Part shown: piece by piece, positions 54,710 through 63,918 of the stretch
Numbering within the stretch: the first letter of the stretch is position 1
How the letters are laid out: every line of letters begins with the position of its first letter
NCBI RefSeq assembly: GCF_009767915.1
Contig: NZ_WSRP01000009.1
Location: forward strand, 1 to 64,000
Reading direction: 5' to 3'
Length of the DNA stretch: 64,000 bases
Source: Parasutterella muris
GTDB taxonomy: Bacteria > Pseudomonadota > Gammaproteobacteria > Burkholderiales > Burkholderiaceae_F
Position numbers and translations under genes: made by a program
The notes under the pieces: model-generated
The model's database searches: none
Told to the model about the DNA's origin: nothing
What the model saw: the letters and a program-made list of their open reading frames with translations, nothing else

Positions 54710-57700
54710 CTATGATTGTGCTAAAAGTCCACCTGGACGAGATTGAACAACGATTTCTTGCTTCACAATAGCTTTAATTCGATTCGCAAGTTTTGTCATA
54801 TCGGAAGCATCCTTACTTGCTTGAGTAGCGTCGGTAGAAGAAGACTCTGAAGAACTTGTTGTTGATGTGTTATTAACATTTATGACAATGCTAATTTGAT
54901 TACCACCAGCAGTCTCAGAAACACCGCCGTTATTTCTAAATGAAACAGGGATTGAACGACCGTCAGGCAGAGGAACAAATGCTTCTGGCATAGAGCCTTC
55001 GCCAAACAAAGCTAATTGTGGAGAATTTGCGACGCCACCAGAGGCATATTTGCGTAAATCAATTTCTCCGTTCGAGGTCATAATGCCACCATTAGCAAAT
55101 GAACTTGGTTGCCAACCCCAACTACTAGCATCTGGAACTTTAATTCCCACGCCAGCTGTACTGCCCATCGAAACGCCTGTAGCTCCAGCTGAACCGTTTG
55201 CAAACGCCCCTGAACTCCCGCCAACAGCACCGCCAACAGCGCCAATCACTGAGGTAATTATTCCTGTGACTGCCTTTGCCGAACTATTTGCAGATAAAGA
55301 AGCGATAAACTCAACAATCACATTTGCGGCAGACGAAAAAGCATTCTTAAGCCATTCAATTGGGCTTCCACAAAGTTCCATGAACCCATCTGCGAGAGAG
55401 GAAATCCCGTTTCCCATCCAAGAAAATATTTCCTTCGTTGAGTTCCAAAGAGAACCACATCCTTCAGAAAAAGAAGTGGTAAAGGAATCCCACCAAGTTG
55501 ATTGCTCCTCTCCACTTGCGGCAGTAACTAGCAACGAAGAGGTGCCGTCGTCAATGGACCCTGTATAAGAGGTTTCAACACCATTAGAGTCAACCCCCGT
55601 TGTAGCTTTTGATTTATTTTTGCTTAGAATTAAATCTTGAATTGCCTTTCCGCCGAAAGCCGAATAAAAGCCGTTACCAAGCATGCCGACACCAACGTTG
55701 CCAGAATTCTGAAGACTTGCATCTTGTCTATCTGCTTCTTTTGTGTCGCCTAATAAAGTAGCTATGCCTTTGTTTATCGTTCCGCTAATCATAGAGAGTA
55801 ACGGGGCAAACGTGCCCTGAAGAATCTGCCTTCTAATAAGAGTCAGAAGCTTATAAGCGTAGTCCCTCCAAGAATCGAGATTTCCGTCCAGCATTTCTTC
55901 AGTCATGTCGATAAATCCCGACATCATTTCTGACTGAATGTTGTCCAAAGCGCTAGAGAGATCAGTCCATTGTCTGACTAAACTTTGTCCAACCGTTTCA
56001 TTATCTCTAAGCCACTTTTGGTCAAGCTCAAACATATTTTGATTGAAGACTTCTCTGGCTTTTACGATATTGTCTTCGATCTTTTTAACGTCTTCGCCTC
56101 TCTTTTGGGCTTCTGCTTTTTGATCTTCGAGATTAGCTATTTCGTGTTCAAAATTATCCGATTTTTGTTTTTTGTCAGCTTGATATTTTTCCCAACTAGC
56201 TTGAGTTGAATTCATGCCATAAGCACGTCTTTCAGCTTCGAGATTCTTGTTTTCAATCATTCTCGAAGATGTGCTCTTCATTAACTCTGCACTAGCGGTA
56301 TTTAGCTTTATTTCATTTGTGATCTTTTTAATTTGTTCATAGATCGGAGACTTGGGGTCAAGCTGACTAAGAAATTTGGCAACTTCTCTATTTAAAGAAG
56401 TGATGGCAGTCGGAAGTTTTTCAACACCACCGTTTGCTACTAATTCAGAAGCGACATCTAAATCCTCTTCGGCTTTTGCAGAACTTTGAGCAAATTTAGA
56501 AGCGGCGTTTTCTGCTAATTTAAATTGCTCAGCTAAATATTTCATCTCAGCGAGTTCGCCAAGAGTCTTTTTAGTTACAGGGTCTTTCTTATTCCAATCA
56601 ACATTTTCAGCCGACAATCCCTTCTTCTTATCAATAAGATAAGGAGAATCTTGCGGATTCTTATTACTTAAAGAAAGACCTCCGTTAAGAAGTTTCTGCA
56701 AGACAACTGCTCTGGCATAATCCATGCCCTTCTTGCCTTGTCCCGCCAGCAGAGACAATGTATTGGCTTTACCTTCTTCAATCTGAGCTTGAAGAGTATT
56801 TAAGAACTTAACATTCTGAGGAACGTAATAAGACGGCGGAGTGCCTTTGTCTTTGGGAGTAGCTAAGTCTGTAAATGGGGACTCTTTATAAGCCTTCTTC
56901 CCATTTTTGTCTAAAACAATATGCGGATTATCAGCAAAAAATAACTTACTAGTATCGACAACAATTGAACCGCCACCATTTTTAATACTTTCTTGAAGCG
57001 TTCCGTCAACACGTATTTCAGTGCCGATCTTATCGCTCTCCAAAGAAGTCAAACCTGTCTTTAGAAGCTGTCTGCTCACCAGTTCGCTCAAAAGCTCAGA
57101 AAATGCATATAAAGCTTTCTCGTTGTCTTTTACTGTTTTAGTAAGCTCGGTAAACGCTTCATATTCTTCCTTGGTTGCTTCAACAATCAGGGCATCTACA
57201 CGAGCCAGCTCAGCCTTTTTCTTCTCTTTTTGTTCGTCTGTTTCGGCATTGAACTTAAGAACCTTTTCTCGATAATCAAGAAGGTTTTTGTACTCGTATT
57301 CTTTGTCATTGCCTGCGGGATTAAAGAAGGAGGAGCGAATTGTCCCGTTAAGAAGGTTGTCTACCGCCTTCTGATTTTTAGCGACATAGTTGGAAAACAT
57401 ATCGCCAAGTTTTTCACCTAGTTCAAAATTAGCGGTCTTTTCAAACTGAACATAGCCATCTTTATCTTCTTTGACGTACTTCCAGTTTGCTTTACCGTTA
57501 GCTTGAGCAATTTCTGTCTTCAGGTCGTAATTGGAGCGTTCAAGTTTCCCAAGAGCATCTATTAACTCCTTGAGCACGGTCTGTTGGTTGATGTCTTGAA
57601 TGTTAAAGTCTTCACGCAGAAAACCCTTCTTCGTCAAAAGATCAACAATATCCTGTACTGACTCGTTATTTGCTCCAATATAGCTAGTCTGAGGATCGTC

Positions 57701-60700
57701 CCCCGTCAAACCAACTGCTGAAACGCTTTCTCCGTTCTTGACCTTAGTTCTTAGCGCTTCGGTAAATTCGCCACCGTAGTATGCCCCGATTAAATTCTTT
57801 GTATTTTCAATAAGGTCAACGGTTTCATGCTGTTTCTGAGTTGCTTTGTTGGCCTTATCTTGCTCTTCCTGGAAAATGCTATGAGCTTTCCATTTGGCTT
57901 TCAGCTTATCCAGCTTTTCTTCAATAATATTGCCGATACGCTTTGATTCGCCATCGATTTTTACTTCAATGTCGGCAAACCAAGAAGCAACAATAGAACC
58001 TAAGTCAAAAGCTAATAAGGCAGTGCCAACCATCGGCAACATTCTCAAGAACAAGCCGCCAATTTTGGTAACGATTTTAGATACAGAAGTGTAAAGCTTG
58101 AAAATACGACCGTTTACCTTAGAACAAAAGGCGTCTATTTCTTGATATGCAGTTGGAATTTGAGAGTTGAAATATCTCTTTGATTCGATTTCGGGAGAAA
58201 TTGGACCAAAGTTTGAGGTCACTCCCCAACTTCTGTCCATAGCTTTACGCCAATTCTTTTTTTGTTCTTGCTCTTGAAGACTTTTCAGCTCCATTTTGCC
58301 CCTTGCAACGTTATTTAAACGTTGAAAGGCCATCGCAACCATGCCAATTGCAGGAGCAAGAGCTACTGTGGCCGCTAACATGCCGTTCAGACTTGTTAAT
58401 AGCGGGTGACTTTCGTTAAATTCAGCGATCTCAGTAATGAACTTAGAAACAGAACGAGTAAGGTCTGCAAAGTCTGCAACGATCGGCTTCATCGACTCTC
58501 CGAGTCTTGTCATTGCGACTGTAAACTCTTGCGAAGCGACGTTCCAGTTTCCTTTTGCGTACTGTTGCTGAAACCACTCCATTGGGTCCATCTGTTTTTG
58601 AGCAGATTCAATTGTGTAGCCAGAACGCTTCAGAAAGAATGGGTTCATAAAGGTTGCCATAGCCGTTGTGGTACGGTGTTGGAAACCCATCTGAGCAATT
58701 AAAGATGTAATCGCTTTCTGTTCGTCTAATACATTGACGTTCTTTAGAGTTTTGTTTTTACTGTCAATCTGATCGTCACGATAGAACTTTCGGGCCTTCT
58801 TTTCATCCCACTTACCATTTCTATCAAGATAAGTGCCACGCAAGAACGCTTCACGCATTGCGCCCATGGTTTTAACAGGGTCGTCCCACATACCCTGCTT
58901 ATCTTTAAAACCTGCTTTGGCAATTTCCTTATCAGCGCCGCCCAGAATCTCCATTGTTTGCTGAGCAATGTTTTTCATATTGCTCATGGCCTGAACGAAC
59001 GTGATGCCGCCTTGAGTTGCTCCTCCGTCAACTTCCATGTCCATTAGGCGAGACAACTTCCCATCTGGCGTAATGTTAAATAGCTCAGACATCATCTTCT
59101 TGGCAGAGATAGATGTTGGTTTGCCCGAAGCTGTTAACTGCAACATCTTAATCAAGTTACCAACTGTGGAAATGCCTGCGCCCGCACCACCGCCACCGCC
59201 ATGACCAGCGACTTTAATCTGTTCAGCAAAAGCAACGAGGTTTAATAAACCTTGGTCGCTCATCAGCGGAGCGCCTGGACCTAGGTTACGAAGAATCGTT
59301 TCAAAGTCTTTAACCGTGACCTTACCGCCCGTAACGTTCTCAACCTGCCAAAGTGTTTTGAACGTTTTTAACATGGCCGAAGGGTCAAGAGTCTGCTGTC
59401 TCGCTTCAACAACACCGAAGTAGTTTTTGATGATGTTGGCAATTGTGTCATTTGAATAACCAAGCATCTTGCTACCCTGAGCATATTTCACTGCTTCAGG
59501 AAGAACCATCTTCAATGAGTCAGGGTCAAAATGACCCATTGAAGTCATGCCAGCAAGAGTTGCGTCAATAGCTTCTGCTCTGGACAACAAAGGCGAAGAT
59601 TTAAGAATTCTGTCGGCAATAACATCAAACTGTCTTCTGTCTTTTGTATTTAAGTTCCAAGTGTCAACTTGGGACTCCATTTTTTGAAGTTTTGCTACAG
59701 AATCAAAAGAGCCTCTAAGAACTCTATCTCCGAGAAAAGCTCCACCGCCATACATCAGCAAATCAGACAAGCCATGATGAATGTCGCGTTGCAGATAGTA
59801 GCGCTGACGCTCTAACAGTCTCAGCTGTTTTTCCTGCTCTTTAGTTTTGAGCTGTTGGTCACGCAACTCCTGTCTTTGCTCTTTTGCTAGTTTTTTTTGG
59901 CTTATCTCAGCTTGCTTTTGTAATCTGACGCTCTGCTTTTGATTGTCTAAAAGAATAGCGCTTGTAAGAGCGAAACCTTTTGCCGCTTCTTCGTTTTTAA
60001 AACCAAGAATTCCAGACTGTAAGTTTTGGACAGAACCCAGACCTCGAATTTTTTCTTCGATTTTCTTGCTGAGCGGGGTATAAGGCTTGCCAGCTTTCTT
60101 ATTTTCCTCAACAAGTCTTGCTTGAGCAATTTCCTGTTCAGAAAGGTACCGAACCCCAAAATGTTTCGCCAATAGGCGTCCAACTTGATATTCGTTGGAC
60201 TTTTTTATATTGTCGATGTAGGCAGTTTCGGTTGCAAGCTGTCTCTGATTAGCTAACAGTCTCTTTTCGAGTTTTTGATAATCGGCTCGATTAGCATATT
60301 TGGGCGTTACAGAGCGAATTTTGTTGATGGCTTCTTGATCTTGTCTAATTTCAGCCATCAGCTTCTTACGCTCTTTTTCTTTCTTTTGAATGTCGTCGAA
60401 GAGCTGTAATTGAGCTAACTGTTGCTGTCTCTGCTTCTTATACTCAGTAGTAACCCCTTTGGCTTTTGCTAATATTTCTGCGCTTTGCCCAGCAAAACTA
60501 GCGTATCCCCCTTTCAGACTGTCAACAAGCTCTTTCATTCTTGCGAGCGACTTATCGTCGTCCATTCGCAGAAGAGATTTTTTAGCACCGCCCTTTAGGT
60601 ATGGGTTTGTCTTTCGGCCATGAGCGTAAACAACTTGAAGATTTTGAACAGTTGTATCTAATGTCCCCTCTCGGACATTCTCAAACTCTTTCTTGATTCT

Positions 60701-60898
60701 TTTTGCCGACGCTTCAACTTGCTTAGCTGTCTTACTAAAATGCGAGCTCAAGTTGTCTGCCGCTTCTTGTCCAGCCTTTTGAACCTTTTTAAACTCGTCT
60801 GTTAGTTCAGCAACTTTCTGTTTGGAGCTTTTGGTTTCGTTTTTAAATTGCGAAGCGTCAAGTCCAAGAGAAATTGTCAGAGAATCAATTTGCGCCAT
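54710..60898 (-). CDS. Tape measure protein (2062 aa)
   Basis: The very long protein is helical with coiled-coil character in its first 400 residues (AELTDEFKKVQKAGQEAADN, KQAEISQKKLAKEQRQELRD). It has a hydrophobic middle (LLTSLNGMLAATVALAPAIGMVAMAF near 850 and a further segment near 970) and a Gly/Ala/Ser-rich C-terminal part (NGGIMTSNGEIDLRKYASGG). This is the plan of siphovirus tape measure proteins, which set tail length. At about 1.5 angstrom per residue it predicts a tail near 300 nm, about twice that of lambda. Confidence 0.93.
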   Translation of the reverse strand: MAQIDSLTISLGLDASQFKNETKSSKQKVAELTDEFKKVQKAGQEAADNLSSHFSKTAKQVEASAKRIKKEFENVREGTLDTTVQNLQVVYAHGRKTNPYLKGGAKKSLLRMDDDKSLARMKELVDSLKGGYASFAGQSAEILAKAKGVTTEYKKQRQQQLAQLQLFDDIQKKEKERKKLMAEIRQDQEAINKIRSVTPKYANRADYQKLEKRLLANQRQLATETAYIDNIKKSNEYQVGRLLAKHFGVRYLSEQEIAQARLVEENKKAGKPYTPLSKKIEEKIRGLGSVQNLQSGILGFKNEEAAKGFALTSAILLDNQKQSVRLQKQAEISQKKLAKEQRQELRDQQLKTKEQEKQLRLLERQRYYLQRDIHHGLSDLLMYGGGAFLGDRVLRGSFDSVAKLQKMESQVDTWNLNTKDRRQFDVIADRILKSSPLLSRAEAIDATLAGMTSMGHFDPDSLKMVLPEAVKYAQGSKMLGYSNDTIANIIKNYFGVVEARQQTLDPSAMLKTFKTLWQVENVTGGKVTVKDFETILRNLGPGAPLMSDQGLLNLVAFAEQIKVAGHGGGGGAGAGISTVGNLIKMLQLTASGKPTSISAKKMMSELFNITPDGKLSRLMDMEVDGGATQGGITFVQAMSNMKNIAQQTMEILGGADKEIAKAGFKDKQGMWDDPVKTMGAMREAFLRGTYLDRNGKWDEKKARKFYRDDQIDSKNKTLKNVNVLDEQKAITSLIAQMGFQHRTTTAMATFMNPFFLKRSGYTIESAQKQMDPMEWFQQQYAKGNWNVASQEFTVAMTRLGESMKPIVADFADLTRSVSKFITEIAEFNESHPLLTSLNGMLAATVALAPAIGMVAMAFQRLNNVARGKMELKSLQEQEQKKNWRKAMDRSWGVTSNFGPISPEIESKRYFNSQIPTAYQEIDAFCSKVNGRIFKLYTSVSKIVTKIGGLFLRMLPMVGTALLAFDLGSIVASWFADIEVKIDGESKRIGNIIEEKLDKLKAKWKAHSIFQEEQDKANKATQKQHETVDLIENTKNLIGAYYGGEFTEALRTKVKNGESVSAVGLTGDDPQTSYIGANNESVQDIVDLLTKKGFLREDFNIQDINQQTVLKELIDALGKLERSNYDLKTEIAQANGKANWKYVKEDKDGYVQFEKTANFELGEKLGDMFSNYVAKNQKAVDNLLNGTIRSSFFNPAGNDKEYEYKNLLDYREKVLKFNAETDEQKEKKKAELARVDALIVEATKEEYEAFTELTKTVKDNEKALYAFSELLSELVSRQLLKTGLTSLESDKIGTEIRVDGTLQESIKNGGGSIVVDTSKLFFADNPHIVLDKNGKKAYKESPFTDLATPKDKGTPPSYYVPQNVKFLNTLQAQIEEGKANTLSLLAGQGKKGMDYARAVVLQKLLNGGLSLSNKNPQDSPYLIDKKKGLSAENVDWNKKDPVTKKTLGELAEMKYLAEQFKLAENAASKFAQSSAKAEEDLDVASELVANGGVEKLPTAITSLNREVAKFLSQLDPKSPIYEQIKKITNEIKLNTASAELMKSTSSRMIENKNLEAERRAYGMNSTQASWEKYQADKKQKSDNFEHEIANLEDQKAEAQKRGEDVKKIEDNIVKAREVFNQNMFELDQKWLRDNETVGQSLVRQWTDLSSALDNIQSEMMSGFIDMTEEMLDGNLDSWRDYAYKLLTLIRRQILQGTFAPLLSMISGTINKGIATLLGDTKEADRQDASLQNSGNVGVGMLGNGFYSAFGGKAIQDLILSKNKSKATTGVDSNGVETSYTGSIDDGTSSLLVTAASGEEQSTWWDSFTTSFSEGCGSLWNSTKEIFSWMGNGISSLADGFMELCGSPIEWLKNAFSSAANVIVEFIASLSANSSAKAVTGIITSVIGAVGGAVGGSSGAFANGSAGATGVSMGSTAGVGIKVPDASSWGWQPSSFANGGIMTSNGEIDLRKYASGGVANSPQLALFGEGSMPEAFVPLPDGRSIPVSFRNNGGVSETAGGNQISIVINVNNTSTTSSSESSSTDATQASKDASDMTKLANRIKAIVKQEIVVQSRPGGLLAQS

Positions 60899-60906
60899 TT
60901 GCTCGC

Positions 60907-61616
60907 CTATTTTTTATTATTTTTGTTTTGTCTGCGAATAGTGCGTTTCAAGTCATCAATCTGATTACGATTCAAACGCTCACTCATTGGGTCAATTTTT
61001 ACTTTTTGAACTTCACCAATTTGAAGCACGAGGCTATCCCTTAATTGCTTGACCCCTTCTCCTCCTGCCATGCCCGTTGCCACCGCAACATGCTGAATGC
61101 TCAAACTCCGAACATCAAAAGAGGCTTGAATTCTTTCGATATTTGAAACTAGCGTCCAAAAAAAACGAATCGGCAAGGAAAGCAATTCCTTATAGCCGAT
61201 TCCATAGAAGTGCATCACCCGACAAAAGAAGTATCCGAAATCGATACTTTCAATTGTCGGTGTTGTTACTTTCCCGCTTCAGTCGTACCTTCTTTTGCTT
61301 CGGCCTCAACCTTTTCATCTTCGGTCGATTCTTCGTCAGCGTCGTTTCTAATAAAACGAATGATTGTTCCTAACTGGACAGCTGATGCTTGCAACAGAAC
61401 TTCTTCGGAAATGTCGGGAATAAACTTTCTAATTAAAGCAATCATTGCTCCAATCTGTTCTTGAACCGTGTCAATATTTGCAGTCTGTTTTTCAAACTCG
61501 GCGATTTCTAAGAAAAGCTGCACGCTAGTTGCTTTTACAGCATATTTTTTTCTATTCAGAATGATCTCTTTTTTTACAAGAGGAGCAATTGTGTCAATGT
61601 TTAAAAGTTTTGTCAT
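60907..61616 (-). CDS. Tail assembly chaperone GT, made by -1 frameshift
   Basis: The upstream frame G slips at GGGAAAG near its end and continues in the -1 frame as VTTPTIESIDFGYFFCRV, then MHFYGIGYKELLSLPIRFFW to the stop at 60907. The T-part alone is 103 residues from its first Met, which has no own ribosome-binding site. The fusion binds the tape measure and recruits tail tube protein in lambda. It lies directly before the tape measure gene. Confidence 0.85.
61266..61616 (-). CDS. Tail assembly chaperone G
   Basis: The 116-residue protein is acidic at its C-terminus (NDADEESTEDEKVEAEAKEG), with a helical core (VQEQIGAMIALIRKFIPDIS). Size, place and the frameshift site match lambda gpG. 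It ends TTEAGK and stop if no slip occurs. It coats the tape measure before tube assembly and is absent from the virion. Confidence 0.85.
   Translation of the reverse strand: MTKLLNIDTIAPLVKKEIILNRKKYAVKATSVQLFLEIAEFEKQTANIDTVQEQIGAMIALIRKFIPDISEEVLLQASAVQLGTIIRFIRNDADEESTEDEKVEAEAKEGTTEAGK
61269..61275 (-). promoter_or_regulatory. Programmed -1 frameshift site GGGAAAG
   Basis: The heptamer G GGA AAG at codons 114-116 of G is identical to the slippery sequence of lambda G-T. The -1 frame is open from here into the T part. The zero frame stops two bases later (AAG TAA). Confidence 0.88.
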
Positions 61617-61692
61617 TGTTTTTGAAAAGGTGAGATTAAGAAAATGCGCAGATTGCCCTTTTCTTTCTTATTATCGCAATCCGCACATAACA

Positions 61693-62223
61693 CTATGCAG
61701 TGGCAGTAATATCTCCCATGGCAAATAACCTGCCTCTGTCATCGGTATAACCTTTGAACGTGACGGGAAAAATCTTTTCCTCATCATGTTTGTAGCTAAA
61801 TTCAACAGTGCCCGAAGTTGCACACTTGTACAGAACAAAATCGTCCTCTCTTTCCCATGTTTCGTTTGTTACGGGATGCAGAACTAATTCTTTTGCAATG
61901 TCCAACATGCTTGTGCCTGATGCCGTAGGGACTTCAATTCTTCTTTTTGAGGTATCTTCAAGATCAACTACCAAAGAAGCGCCAGGCATAATCTGAATGG
62001 CATTCTCCAGAGTTGTTTCTGCAAGAGGGACTGTTACTTGAACTCTTCGAGATGTAATGAAATCGTTGACTGGCGTGTCACCGTATTGATCGACATTTAC
62101 CTCGTGTGTTTCAGTAGTGATAGAAACATCCACACCGCCCTTGGTATATCCCAAGTCAACGCCTCCGAACATTACTCGACAAACGCCTAACTTGATGTTT
62201 CTTACATCAGATGAACCAGCCAT
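61693..62223 (-). CDS. Tail tube protein, short paralogue
   Basis: The 176-residue protein (KLGVCRVMFGGVDLGYTKGG, VPLAETTLENAIQIMPGASL, IFPVTFKGYTDDRGRLFAMG) aligns over its whole length with the first 180 residues of the protein at 62893-63918. It lacks the C-terminal domain of that protein. Both fit siphovirus tail tube subunits. An operator-like palindrome lies 25 bp upstream. The two may mix in one tube or one may be a terminator subunit. Confidence 0.8.
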   Translation of the reverse strand: MAGSSDVRNIKLGVCRVMFGGVDLGYTKGGVDVSITTETHEVNVDQYGDTPVNDFITSRRVQVTVPLAETTLENAIQIMPGASLVVDLEDTSKRRIEVPTASGTSMLDIAKELVLHPVTNETWEREDDFVLYKCATSGTVEFSYKHDEEKIFPVTFKGYTDDRGRLFAMGDITATA

Positions 62224-62247
62224 TATTGTTATTATGTAAAGCTATTT

Positions 62248-62265
62248 TAAGTAAATGATTACTTA
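62248..62265. promoter_or_regulatory. Phage operator-like palindrome upstream of the short tail tube gene
   Basis: TAAGTAAATGATTACTTA is a perfect match to TAAGTAANNNNTTACTTA. It sits in the only sizeable gap of the tail operon. TTTACT inside it could serve as a -35 on the minus strand; no clear -10 follows. Confidence 0.6.
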
Positions 62266-62293
62266 TTTTAATGGATAAAAGGGTGATTGTCAA

Positions 62294-62890
62294 CTAAAAG
62301 CGTTTCTGCTTTTTCATAATGACAAATCTCTCAATGGTTTTTTCAATGGCTTCGACAACACGTCTTTTGATTAGACCGCTCTCGTTAACCTCTTCCATCG
62401 CCCGATACATAAAAGCGCCACCGACATCGATACCACTGGATGCTTGCTTGGCCAGAGATTTAGGACCTAAACCCCAGAGCTTATTTGTGCCAGGCATTGG
62501 CCATTTTTCAGTTGTTCCCCATGGCAGATACTCATGCACAAGCATTGCGTAGTCGCCCACTCTTTTGTTTCCTGCCATGGCATTGATATCAACGCCGATA
62601 GTCCAGGCATTTTTATTAAATCTGCTTTTCGAATCTCGGCCTTGTTTGCCATAAGCACCCTGACCAACAGACTGAAAAGTAATGGCGTCTTCAAGATTGT
62701 ATTCATCTACTGGCGCCATTCTTTTAGCCATCTTTGCAACTTTCTTGGCTTCGCTTTCAAGTTGTGCACGAGCAGTGCGAGTCGTGTCGCTTTCGAGACG
62801 CTCTATTGTTAAATACAAAGACTCCCAACCCTTCTGATTTTTATAGGGATTGCTTCCTCTACTGCCAGTATATTTAGGAGCCTTTGCCAT
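62294..62890 (-). CDS. Tail completion protein (HK97 gp10/lambda Z-like)
   Basis: The 198-residue protein has a helical N-terminal half (RTARAQLESEAKKVAKMAKR) with the KRMAPVDEYNLEDAITF block and LVHEYLPWGTTEKWPMPGTN, typical of HK97 gp10-like or lambda Z-type proteins that cap the tail at the neck. It is placed, unusually, between the two tail tube genes. Confidence 0.7.
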   Translation of the reverse strand: MAKAPKYTGSRGSNPYKNQKGWESLYLTIERLESDTTRTARAQLESEAKKVAKMAKRMAPVDEYNLEDAITFQSVGQGAYGKQGRDSKSRFNKNAWTIGVDINAMAGNKRVGDYAMLVHEYLPWGTTEKWPMPGTNKLWGLGPKSLAKQASSGIDVGGAFMYRAMEEVNESGLIKRRVVEAIEKTIERFVIMKKQKRF

Positions 62891-62892
62891 AC

Positions 62893-63918
62893 TTAAGCGT
62901 TAACAACCTTTGAAGTGTCAATGACGTAATACGTCAAATCACCTTCATCTTCGCCGCCCTTAGTCCACTGAAGCTGAATAACAACGTCCGCCATACCGTT
63001 TTCAGTATGATCGACGTACATTGTGAAGCCCTGTTCACCGTTGTAAACGTTGTCTTCAAGGGCATTTACGCCACCAAGTGTCGCTTTAGCCCCCTTAGCA
63101 TACTTAAAGCCATCTACTCCGTCAGGAGCAACCAGCGCAAATCCAACCCAGTGACCGAGTCTGTTCTGACCGTTTTCATGATTGACTAGATCATTAGCGG
63201 TAATTTCAACTTTAACCTGCTTGCCGCCATCACTCTTAGCACTCACTGCATAGTCAGTACAAAGGTTTTCATCCGCTACTGTTTCAGAAGCATCGTGAAG
63301 AATAGCGGCAAAAACATTATTGACAGGTGTTGTGTAAGTGGCGGCAGGGTTAAAATTTTCAGAGCCCTCATCAGGAGGAGTCTGACCGCTGGCCATAGCG
63401 GTAACATCGCCCATTGCAAAGAGCTTACCTTCTTCATCAGGATAAGCTTTAAATGTGCAAGAGAAGATGCGTTCTTCGTCAAGGTTGTAGCTGTAATCCA
63501 TCTGGCCAGGAGTAGCGGCACGATAGATGATTAAATCATCTTCACGATTGTCGTCTGCGTTTGCAATTGGATGCAGACGAAGTCTCTGAGCATAATCCAT
63601 CAGAGAAAGACCTGTGCCAGTCGGCACATCAACGTAGCGCTTAGTTGTGTCTTCAGCGTCAGTTAAAAGCTGAGCACCAGGCATAATTTTGACTGCGTTT
63701 TCCAGAGTTGTTTCCGCCAGAGGGACTGTCACTTCTGCGGTACGAGCCGTGATGTATTCGTTAATTGGTGTATTGCCGAGCTGATCGACGGTTACTTCAT
63801 GAGTTTCTGTTGCAATAGAAACGTCCACGCCGCCTTTCGTATAGCCCAAGTCTTCTTCTTTGTCTCCGAAGTAAACACGGCACACGCCAAGTTTTACATT
63901 TTTTGTATTACTTGCCAT
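62893..63918 (-). CDS. Tail tube protein, long paralogue with extra C-terminal domain
   Basis: Residues 1-180 (KLGVCRVYFGDKEEDLGYTK, ITARTAEVTVPLAETTLENA) match the short paralogue. After a linker (SGQTPPDEGSENFNPA) a second domain of about 145 residues follows (AILHDASETVADENLCTDYA, GHWVGFALVAPDGVDGFKYA). In lambda V an Ig-like domain decorates the tail surface, and this one may do the same, though its fold is not certain. It is probably the major tube subunit. Confidence 0.8.
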   Translation of the reverse strand: MASNTKNVKLGVCRVYFGDKEEDLGYTKGGVDVSIATETHEVTVDQLGNTPINEYITARTAEVTVPLAETTLENAVKIMPGAQLLTDAEDTTKRYVDVPTGTGLSLMDYAQRLRLHPIANADDNREDDLIIYRAATPGQMDYSYNLDEERIFSCTFKAYPDEEGKLFAMGDVTAMASGQTPPDEGSENFNPAATYTTPVNNVFAAILHDASETVADENLCTDYAVSAKSDGGKQVKVEITANDLVNHENGQNRLGHWVGFALVAPDGVDGFKYAKGAKATLGGVNALEDNVYNGEQGFTMYVDHTENGMADVVIQLQWTKGGEDEGDLTYYVIDTSKVVNA

